A stretch of DNA of 64,000 bases from Owenia fusiformis. Its lineage: Eukaryota; Annelida; Polychaeta; Sabellida; Oweniidae. The position numbers and the translations under genes were made by a program. This document shows, in pieces, positions 39,401-51,400 of this stretch. How positions within the stretch are numbered: the first letter of the stretch is position 1; each line of letters opens with the position of its first letter. Where the stretch lies: the NCBI GenBank assembly GCA_903813345.2, contig CAIIXF020000010.1, positions 14,443,181-14,507,180 on the forward strand, in the 5' to 3' direction. The notes under the pieces were generated by a model that worked only from the letters and a program-made list of their open reading frames with translations, was not told the DNA's origin and made no database searches.

Positions 39401-42400
39401 GTGCAGTTATAACTCAGGGCAATGAACTCATGCAGATCTATAAACAGGCCATTCAAGACACACAAGCCTATAAAAATGAGCTGGAGCAGAATGCTGACAA
39501 CCTAGCAGCTGAAATAAACAATGATATGAACACTTTGATCCAAACTGTTCGCAAGGAATACAAGTCTCTCACAGAGAATGTGATGAAGGAAAAGGAATCC
39601 AATGTGAAGCAAGTCATGTCCCACCTGGGCCACCTAGAGCTACAAAACGCCATCATTGAGGGTCAAGTGAACAAGTTCTGTACCTTGGTAGAGCATGGCC
39701 ATCCTGTAGAAATAGCTGGGCTTGAGGAGCAAGTGAATAGGAAGTCTGAGGAATGGTCCAAGAAACCAAATACAACCTTCAATGATAAGATTGAAATTGG
39801 ATTCACTGAAGGGAAATACGATGATGGTGGGGTTCAGTTTGGAACAATTGAGGTGAAGAAAATGCCAAATGCAGAGAGTAACATCCTCACACCATTATGT
39901 GATCCTACTGTTACTAGCATGACGCTGCATCATGGTTGCATAGAAGATCTGGCTGTCACATCAGCAGGTGATTATGTTGCAACAGGGTACACCTCTAGTA
40001 CTACATGTATATACGATAGCAGCCACAATCTTAAAAAGGATTTGAAACAAGCATTCAATAATGTAACACAAATGAATGATGGCGATCTAGCATTCACTGA
40101 TCGTAAGTCCAACAGAATCAGCATATATAATGAAAATGGTAGTCACAAACGTGATGTTGTATGTACAAGATTAATAACACTGGAAGGCATCACCATGAAC
40201 ACAGAAGGTGAACTAATGGTGACTGATACAAAGAGTAAACAGGTGTACCATGTTGATGTAATCACTGGGGATGTCACTGAGCAACCTGGCAAATTTCAGT
40301 ATCCACATTATATCACAAGTAACAGTAAACAAGTCAACATAATAAGTGACCATTCAGGACACTGTATTAAGGGAGTAGCAAGGGATGGCACAGAAGTCTT
40401 TACATATGGAAGCAAAGGCTCTGTTGATGGACAACTCTATAATCCCTATGGTGTCTGCACAGACAAAGGAGATTACATATTTGTAGCAGACCACATCAAT
40501 CATAGGGTTGTTCTCCTAACACCTGAAGGTAAATTCCTCAGAAATGTACTCACAAAGGCAGATGGTGTTTACTATCCAAATGCAGTTGCAATCAGCCATG
40601 ATGGCAAGCTTCTTGTAGGAGACGGTAATGGAAACCTATTCAGCATCAAGTACAGGGAATAAGGTAAAATAAACCTACTTTTATTTGACAACATTTTACA
40701 AATGTCAATGTAGTTTAAAACACAATCTCATTTAATGTACAATGCACAATTAATGTTTTATGGAAATCCTCATAATAGTTTATTGACTTTTATTGACTAC
40801 AAGCTCTTCTCTTCACTATTATACTTTCATATAAAGAAGTTAATCTTTTATTTTGAGTAGTATAGTAAGTGGTAATTATGTTGACAATACACGTATGTTT
40901 GCTATGTGCTATATAATGTCAAATGATTCAATCTGACAGACCAGCACTGGGTTAATTAAGCATAACTAGAATTTACTGTAATAATGGGTTATTCTATACA
41001 GAGTTCTCCACAGGATTTTTTCTGAAGTGGGTACAAAATTCTCATTTTCACAATTCAGTTCAATTCAGTTTTTTTCACGATTTTTCTCAATTTCAAGTGG
41101 GTCTAAATGGATTATCAGGTGAGTGCAAGCCTATTTTCAAAATCCCAGGTGGGTGCTTCACCTACTTACTTTAATGCAGGGGAGATCACTGCTATATGTA
41201 AAAATGAAAAATAAATATAAGAGAAATATTATGAGGACTTTATGATCAACCCTTGTATCATAACATATGAATGTTTTATATTGCAGCCCACCAGTTCCAT
41301 GCTGCAAAGGACCAATGTCATGACAACATACTATATGCTGTCTACAATATAAGCTGATGAGAAAACTGGGACTTCAGCCAAAAACTCAGATATGCTCATC
41401 TCAAACATTCTGCTGATATAGTATGCACTGTGTATACTGTATACAATGTATAGACATACTGATAAATGAATGCAATACATTTCCTATCATGAAAAAAAAG
41501 ATACTGAACATAACATTAATTGGACCCTGGACTCATATAAATTTCAATTCATCATAAATATTCTAATCACAGAATGAGTAACATAAGAGTGAGATAAAAA
41601 AAAATGCTAATATATACCTATACAGTACTTAGTCTATTTAGTTACAGTTTGTTAGTAGTTATGAATAATGAAACCATGTACTATAGTTATCCAAGGACTT
41701 TAGAAAGAAACTGGATGACCAGAATGAGCTAAAACCAATAGAAAGCATGAGTAATATGTAACATTTGTAGCATTAATCTTTAATGTATTCAACTTCCCTT
41801 TAAAAACAAATTGATACATCAAAATAAAATATAGTCAGACATATAACTTTCTAAAAATGATTGCCTTTAAAGTGAAAATGAAGTTATGTTATGGGAAAGG
41901 AATGATGGTGGGTTAATTAATTATCAGAGAGTCCTCTTTATTTATTCATCATCATATACATATTTCCTGACCGGAGATAATAAATGCATGAAATGGCTTA
42001 TTCTTTGGGTCTCTAGAAAAGTTATATGCTAAGTGTATTTGTGAAAGTTGTAAATACCTCAAAAATCATGTTAGAAAAGAATATGAGATTACCTGGCTAG
42101 CATAATAAGCGCATCATCCATCTTTCCCAGTACATTGCACCACTCCATAACAGTCACCTGGCCTGGGTGTTGTATCTTGTGGAGGCAGTACCACACCTGT
42201 TCTCTGCTACCCCAGATCTTTAACACATCTTCTGTAGCACATGTGCCCAGTAGATAACCTGTACTGTCCCATTGTAGACATGTGATTGAATGCTGAAATT
42301 GAAAATATAAATATATTTCATTGTAGACATGTGATTGAATGCTGAAATTGAAAATATATTTCATTGTAGACATGTGATTGAATGCTGAAATTGAAAATAT

Positions 42401-45400
42401 ATTTCATTGTAGACATGTGATTGAATGCTGAAATTGAAAATATATTTCATTGTAGACATGTGATTGAATGCTGAAATTGAAAATATATTTCATTGTAGAC
42501 ATGTAATTGAATGCTGAAATTGAAAATATATTTCTTATTGAATATGTGCTTAATCCTGCAATATTGTTCACTTGGTATTTGGTGTTTAATCATTCAGCAC
42601 CTTAAAAACACACAAGGGGTTATTCAAAGAAATGGACCTAAAAATGAATGAATTCACTTTGCCTATAAAATGCTGTCCATTACTTTTGAATCACCACTCA
42701 TATTTGAAGAATACGTATTTAATAAATAAAAAATGTGATGAGAAACAACAAAATGAAACAACATCAATGAAATAAACAAATTTGATTGAAGACTAACCTC
42801 ATGAGCATCTATCATCTGTGGTTCTCCGAATGCAGACTTGTTGCTGAGGCACAGAATACCATCAGAGAATCCAATAGCAAACTTCTTATCCTCGTCAAAC
42901 CATGCAATATGGCAGACAGACACTGAAACATATGCACATCATAGGGTATACATGTAACACTCTGCTTTTTTTCCAAATTGATATGACATTAAGTGAATTA
43001 ATCAATGTTTTCATTATAATCATGACTTTATTTTCTGGAAAATGAAATTGACATAGTTGATCAAATACAGAAATGTTGGAATTTTTAGAAACTAGGACAT
43101 GGAATGAATGAGCAAAAAATATTGGAAAAGTGTGACTTTTTTCAAAACTCACTCTCGGCTCACCTCTAGCCCATCGTCTCTTTATCCTTTTAACTACCTA
43201 ATGTAATATTGATCTCTTTGACCCTTGACCTTCAGTGTGTGATTAACCTGAACAAAAGATAAATAAAACTTACCATCTGGTCTACTACAGTGTTCCAGTT
43301 CATGCCTTGTAAAGGATGTATTATCTAGGACCTCTATAATAGCCACTGAGCCATCTAGTCTCCCCACTAGGAGACTGTCTGTAGAAAGACCCATTCTGCC
43401 TTCAAACATCCCTTTGTTTTGAGGCCAAGCAAGGGCTGTCACATAGTGAGGCTGAATATCTAAGTGACCTCGACCACCTTGAAAGCATAACATGAAACTT
43501 CATACTTGGTCTCTCAATAGATCCTGTCAATCATTACCATCTTGGGCAAAACATATTTATTAAGATCATACCAATTGCTACTGAATTTCTGGAAAAGTTT
43601 TTCTATTTTAATTTTGGTAATACATAGTTAGTTCCTAAAACATTGTTTCAAGATAAAGGGAGTTATTTTCCTAATTGTGCAGGAAACAAATGATTTAATT
43701 TAACATTTTGTTCAAATAAATGCAATTTCTTCTGTGGACTTATTGTGATGATATTATTCCTTCAAGTTATTAAATAATATTGCTTCAAAATGTAGTAATA
43801 AATTGACAACTTTACTCTGGCCTAGTATGTTAACATACCTGCCAAAGCCCAGATATTGACCATGTTATCTATTGATCCACAGATAAGTTTTCCAGAGGAG
43901 TTCCACATAACATTAGCCAATAGGAGGCCATCTAGGTCTTCAGCCCCAGAATTCTGTCCCTTATTGAAGACACACGTCTGCTGAAGAAACTGGTGAGTTC
44001 TGTTAGGGAGGGACCAGATGCGTATCGTGCCATCATGGGCGCTGGAATAGTGTGAATTAAACAATTTGAGACATGTACTGGTCTCTCTGCAGTCATTGGT
44101 TAGTCTCTGGAGAAAAGTTATGATTTTATTAATTTCCCAGTGAATTTTATGTTAAACTATACTCGGCTATTGATATTTGACTATGTTCAGTTAATAGACC
44201 CACCATGGAAAAGATTTTGCTGTTAAGAGATACCTAGTAGTCATCTTTAAATGTAAAACCAAAATCAAGATTTATAATTCTCAGAGTACCTAAATTGTTT
44301 TTCTACAATAATGTACTGTACTGGATTGTATTGTGTTGTACTGAATGTACTGTACTACTGTACCTTGTAGCTAAGAGATTTTTCTTGTTGTTATATGTAC
44401 ACCCAGCCATTCTGTTCTGGTGAGCCTCAAGTTTTGAGACTGCACACTCAGGCATGTCTCCTGATAGATCCACCTGTATACTGCTGATTGATGTGCTGGA
44501 AACACAGAGAATTGAATATAATTGGTGGTTAAGTTAAATCAACTCCAAAATAAGTGAAGAGAAGTTCAATTTCTATCAAATATTTATACAGGTCTCAAAG
44601 TGTTTATTATTTCTAAATTGTTGACTTAATGAATGAAACAAATGAAAAACAGAGAGATGCCGACTCATAGCAGGATGGCAAAGATATTTCCCCCTTTGAG
44701 CCTTTTTTAATTCAACTTTCACAAACAGATAATGGATGAGAAAATTAGCAGTTTCAAATATCTGTGTCCCTCAATTAAATCAAATCATTAAATCTTTCTA
44801 ATAATTTACATTAGGATGCAAATGTCCTTGGTTGGGAAGGACAATCATCAAACCTGTTCTTGGCCTGAGCTGCCAGGGTGCGTACTAGCTGTTGGGCTGC
44901 CCACTGTCTGTGTGAGGGCAAGAGACGACATGACATCACACAGGCAGCTAGGGAGTTAGCCAAGTGAAGGGGGCCTACAGGAGTCATCTCTTTTGCTGTG
45001 GCTGAACTTGGCGAATGCAGATCTTAAAAAAAATAAATAAAAGCATGACAATAACAACATACCCTTAGGATCCTATCCATGATGTCTCTCTAAGTTCAAT
45101 TCATAACCAGACAATTTACCACATCCTCCTAAGCAGGTGTCCAGAATCCGTACCTCCTTCTTCTTCTGCTGCTTATGGCAGGAAAAAGAAAGAAGATATT
45201 CTGGATTTTGGAGCCCTCCACTTGGAGGATGATTTATCAAAGGCCTTAGGAATGTTAAAATGTATGAAGCATCTGCTGGAGTGAATTCTATTTAAAACTG
45301 CTGAAGACAACTTACTTTTTAGAAGATCCTGTCCATTACGCTGGCCAAGCTGTCTCCCAGTGCCATTCTTAGCTAATAAACTGACCAGGGCTTTGGTAAC

Positions 45401-48400
45401 AGTGAAGCTAGGAGTGGCCAATGTTGAATCTCCTAAGTCAGCCTGCTTGCTGGGTCGTTTCTTCACCTTGGGATCATCTATTGCTGACATGTTTACTCCC
45501 ATGGCTGCCGACATCAACTCCTGGAGTGAATTAATAGTATTGTATACCACTGAATCTGTTATTTTTGTTATTAGACTAGCAAGTCAATATTTGTACACCC
45601 AATACTGTTCATGTCCCTCCAATAAAATTTCAGGATCATGCCAATTAACAATTTGGTGGCCAAAGGAGTAACTATTCATAACATCTAAATGATATGTCTG
45701 AGGACCTATGACATCAAAATATATAATAAATAAAAATAGTGTGAATTTAACTGGTTGAATAAGAATCAATCAATCCATCAACCAATTAATCATATTAATC
45801 TAAAATAACCTATTATTACCTGTGTGCAAAGTTTGACCAGCAGCTGGGACGCGGCATAATTATCCTGGACCAGCGATCCAATGGCAGTGCACAGATAAGT
45901 CAAACTATTTCCCATAGATCCAGCATTTTCAAAATGGCTATCTTCTGATGAGAAATGGTTTATAGGTGGCACTTCAATTCTCCCAGATGAACAGAGACAC
46001 ATTAGTCGCACAATGATCCGGATGTCTGAGAGGCCTATAGATTCCAATCCTGCTGACAGGCTGCATGTTGATCCACTGTAAATGCAAAGTAAATATAGAT
46101 TTATCTGTAAGATCATTTCAGGTTATATAAGTTCATGTAGTTTTCTTTATTGACAACAACATTTCTAGAGTAAATAAGTTTCTAGAGAAATAAGTAGTTC
46201 TATATTTTAATCTTATTTTACAACATGAAAAATATTGTGATATGTTTTTCAGCATTGCCAAAGTTGTGATTTTTATTCTTAATTTTTAAACAGGGTCGAA
46301 ATTACTTTAATGAAGGCCCAGCCCTACCCCTCTTCCTCATGATACATCTTACCCAGAACTGCGAAACCTGTGTTTTTGGAATACTACTTGTACATACAGG
46401 TGCTCCTAACAGAGATATTTAATTTGAATGTAAGTAAATTGGGCTTTTCTTTTGAAAACCGTTCCATATATAGAGGTGTTCCTTACATAAAAGTGTCTAA
46501 TCTGACAGGTTTTACTTTTGTGTTTGCAAAAAAGTCCCTCACCTAACAGCCATTAGAGAGATGATTTTCATCACAATAGTTCTAGCCAGGAGTATCTGCA
46601 TTGAGGCTGTACTGCGCTTCAGACCAACTAAACGATCAAATGGTGTCTGTAGTAACATTGCTTGCTCACCAAGGAGACGCCTTTTAGAATCTCTCAATCG
46701 CTTGTTGGCCCCACCTTAAATAGGCAAAATATTGATATACCCGATATATGAGTATGTATATAATTCACAAAATAAACATATTATTTACACTAGATGCTAC
46801 TCCATTTAATAAGGAAATATCAAAGAAAAATTTTCCTTTTGGAGCATCCTGAATTTACATAAATATTTTCCCTTAGATTGTGATTTCATCAATATTAACT
46901 GAATACATATTCTCATGATAATACCAATCTGCATTTTTCCCCTTAAGGAGAGTCATCATTTATATACTGCTTCATTGCTTTGACTTAATTACAATAGAGA
47001 TCTTCATTAGAATTACCGAATGAATGTCTCCTTAAGGTAGATACATGGGCTAAATCATTTTTTACTTCAAAATTTAAGGAAAGTACATAAAAATTAAATC
47101 CTGTTGCGTAAAATTGTAAAAACATTCCGAAACAGTCATTACATCTCATTCAAAAGGTTCTGTATTAATGTACACAGTACATACCCAAGGTGGTTACAAT
47201 ATCATCAGAGTTGTCATAATTGACCATGTTTGACCCTAGGGGATCAGATTCCTGGAAAGTAACAGCATCAGGGATTGGTTTACGCTCACTCAGACCCAGT
47301 GTTGTCATAATAGCGTCAAAACATTGGAAGTCCCCCTGCGATTTACTCTCCATGTCAACTGGTAGGAAGTCAGTCTCATCTGTGAAAAACAAATAAAGTT
47401 AAATTTTTCTGATGGAACATATTTTCTGAGATTAAACATGAAATAAAATGTAAAAAATGTGCATATTTGCACATATTGGTTTGCTAAGCTATGCACTTTG
47501 AACTACATGTACATAGAAATTAATGCTTCAGCAATGCATCCAATATTGTTAGAAATCATACTGAAACTGCTGCTTTTAAAGTTTCAGTTCATTCAAAAGA
47601 GTTAAATACTCTATTAATACCTGAGTTACAAACATCTCCTCCAAGAAGATCTGGAGCATATGACATCATCCTAGGGTCAGATCTATCCCCACCGTCAATA
47701 TCAGATGAAAACCTCTGTGGCTTCTTGTTCTTACACAGGTATTTCTCTCTACATTCACTACACAGCAAATAATAGGGATTGCCTAAAATGGTGTAATCTT
47801 GGAGATATTAACCATGAAAAAAAGAATTTGTTTTACTTTTCTTGATTTAGATATCTGACCACACAAAAAAGGATCTTGTATCAAATTGACCAAAGTAAAA
47901 TATCATTGAACTAAATAGCATCAAAGTACATGTATGGCATATCAAAACTCAGAAATTATAATGGATTAAGAATTTATAATGAAGTCTATGGGGACAAACC
48001 TGTGCCACATGCTCCTCCAAACCATCCATCCACATAAGACCCATTGCTTCTGTATCCCTGCTTCCCACTGCTTCCCCCGCACCCAGGGTGATTCAGCCTC
48101 ATATGGCGGTTAAAGTTGGATGTATGGGTCTGGCATAAGTCACATGCAACGAGACGATCCTCTTCCATATCTGGCCACTGAAATACATGGGATCCAATAC
48201 ATTCAATAAATGCCTGAATGACAAATTGAAAATACAAGTAAATACGGCCACAAGATTTGTTTAAAATTTCTAGGTATTGACTTGTTTTTTGATTAGCATG
48301 TTAAATGTTAAAAATTTAGAAAACATGGAATAAATGTACATAAATTAGAGGAATGGAGGCTATCTTATTCTCTCTAATGAGTGCACAGTGCAGTTTTTCA

Positions 48401-51400
48401 AAATTTGTATTTCTTTCTCTGTATTAAATATAATCAATCAATATCTTGTTGGGTAAATAATCAAAACTAATACATTAAACTTTTTCTGGAGATCATGTTC
48501 CACATGAAAGTTGCATGTAGGCTGATTGGAACCGAGCACTCATTAGAGAGAATATGGTATATGTTAAAATGAACAAAACATATTAACTCTCTTACGCTAG
48601 AGTAAATAAATAAAATGTTGAGCATATTCTCACACTATATATTACTGAATAATTGAGGCCCACAATAAAATGGAAACAAAACCCTGATTCCAGCGTATTT
48701 CATGTACTTAGACATAAATCTGATTTTTTTAACTGGACATGCGTATAATTAGGCAAACTTTTGAAGATACAAAAGAAGTCTAATCCTTTACAAAAACCAA
48801 GTAATGATCAACATAGAATTTAATTACTCTAGCCCCATATGTCTTACATATGGATCAAATAATCCAACCATTTCTCTCTCTGGAGGATCCACACCAAATA
48901 TGTCCTCTTCCATGCCAACATCATCCAGGAGGTCATCTTCAAGGTCAATGAGGTCATCATATAGAGGGCGTGCCTCACCACGCTGGTCTGAGCCTCTATC
49001 TCGAATCTCCTCATTTCGTGTGTTAAACCCTAAAAATGTGAGCAATTATAAAAGGGGCAGCCCGTCTATGACATTATTTGGAAAATGGATACAATTAAGC
49101 CATGGCCATTTTCTTATATAACAAGTGGAAAGTTTTTGCTTTTTACTTAGCAATAGTAATGGCCAACGAGGACAAAAATGGGTTATATTAACAATATCTG
49201 CTATAGAGGTCTGAATGTAACATTTATCTAATACTGAACAAATATTTCACTCTATTGAGGTGAATACCTGTACATCTTTCACAAGTGATATTCCACGAAG
49301 CCCGAAGGGCAAGTGGAATATCACCTTGTGAAAGTGCTACAGGTATTCACCGAAAATAGAGTGAAATATTTGTTTTATTATATCACTCTCTAGCTTAACA
49401 TCCCTTATATTATTAATTCATTAAGTCTTCAGATATTTTTACGAATCCACTCGGTTCGTCTGCCATTTTGACTTACACTGAACTAAATTATTTACACTGA
49501 AAGAAAACAAATTCTTTGAAAATTCCCGGGAGCGTGGGATATCGCTAGATATCTCACGGTTGTCTTATCTGATTAGCATTGCCATTGAATATCGCCAGAT
49601 ATCCCACGACATGTGACACGGTTTTGACCAATCATACTGTCGCTAGCTAGATAGTGATATAATAATATCAGTTATTACACATTTCAGCATGTGATACGGG
49701 AAATATTCCACGAAAGTAAAAATAGTATCACCACGAAAGCGCAGCTTTCACTGAGTGGAATATTTCCCGTATCACATACGCTGAAACATGTGATGACGAT
49801 TTTAACACATACTATGTAGAAGAAATCTAGTGATTTGATTGGAGCTTTCTTTGACGTTCTAACTTCTAGTTCCCCAAATGACGAATTCATAATTTCTAAG
49901 AAATAATAACATAGCCTATATGTGACGTCACTTTGAATTAGGAAAAAATAGAATGAAGTTGTATGATGTCATTTGTTACCATAGACAACGTGTGGTATGT
50001 GTGCTCGTATCATATGAAATTTATGTGATACGGGAAATACGTCATAGAAAGCAACCAATCAAATCAGTAGATTTCTACATAGTATGTGATAATTATACAT
50101 ATTGTATAAGTAGACTAAACCATACCAAGACTTGGTCTCCCAACACTGACAAAGTTGCGTATGTCGCCAAGACGGAACCTTTCACCACGTCTGCTAGGGG
50201 GTCTGTTGCTTGTCTCCTGTAACCTGGTGATCATCTCAGACTCTCTGAACTCTGCCTCCTCTGGATTCACCATGGTTTCTGGCTGCTCAGGTCTGCTGGG
50301 TGTAAAATAGTGCTTTATCTTTCAAAGACAATTAATAGGGTGTCTGTCTGTTTCAATATACTACTAGTATGTTCTAGTACTTTGTTGAAATATAATATTG
50401 AATTAAAATGTTCATAAAGCAGTCGAGGTTTGGTCATATTAGTCTGAGTATACTGAAAGTGTATACAGTTTATATGTAATAATGTATGCGATTTGCAAGC
50501 TTTCTGTATTCTCTCTTGTATGGTCTATTCTGTCTATCCTGGAATAAATGGCATTCTCATCTGGTCTAGTCTCTGAGGGGTGATAAACAGAGCTAAACAC
50601 ATTAAGAACCTCACTTACCTTTCTCGATCTAACATGGTATGGTCCATTCTGTCTATCCTGGGATAAAGGGCAGCCTCATCTGGGCTCTGAGGGGTGATTG
50701 ATTCACTGACAACCTCCTCCTCAGCCAACTCTGGTTCCTCAGAAGGGTTCTCCAACATCCATGTGGCCAAGTTGTTGATTGAGGCAGCTCGAATTTCCCC
50801 AGAGTTACCTATAATGAGTGAAGGATATGATGTTACGATTTTAGCCAAATAAATACTACTACCCTATCTCAAATGTAACATGTTACATGAAATGTAACAT
50901 GTTACATGAAATGCAAGATGTGAACAAAATATTTAAATTTTTGAAGAGTAAATGATATAATACTATTATATATATATTACCTGTAGCCTCAATGGCCCTC
51001 TGCACCTGTTTCAGTGTGAAGCCCATCTCTAGGAGAGGTCCAGCAACTGGGGGTGGGGGTCTCTCTGGGGATATAGCCCTGATCGGTCTTGGGGCAACTG
51101 AATATCATACAAGTGCAAGTTTATACATGTAATTAATTATTGCAATAAAGGCCCCTTGCAAAGGTTAATAACAAAAAATATTGTCAAATCAGCCATCTGA
51201 TAATTATTACATTTCACATAAACTAAATCTGAATTTGAGTAATTTATGTAAATGCGTTATGAACTGAAGGACATAGATAAATACTTTTTAAGATGATATA
51301 CTGAAAGTCAGGGGTTTTCAACCGACCTGGTGGCTTCGCTGCCTTTTGGCTGGGCTCAGCCTCGGCTTGGGTAGGGGTGGAGGCCATGGGGCTGGTGCTA

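Larger units (their letters stand above)
33549..42922 (-). other. HERC1: HERC1 exons for remaining WD40 blades and linker to RCC1 domain
   Basis: Exons 42798-42922, 42093-42292, 37046-37175, 36666-36854, 34586-34684, 34007-34180 and 33549-33681. WD-type phrases are [38 protein letters not shown] followed by [21 protein letters not shown] and [15 protein letters not shown]. The 4.9-kb intron 37176-42092 holds a TRIM-NHL gene on the other strand. Exons ending at 42292 and 37175 have tandem copies of their 5' edges directly upstream. Confidence 0.94.
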
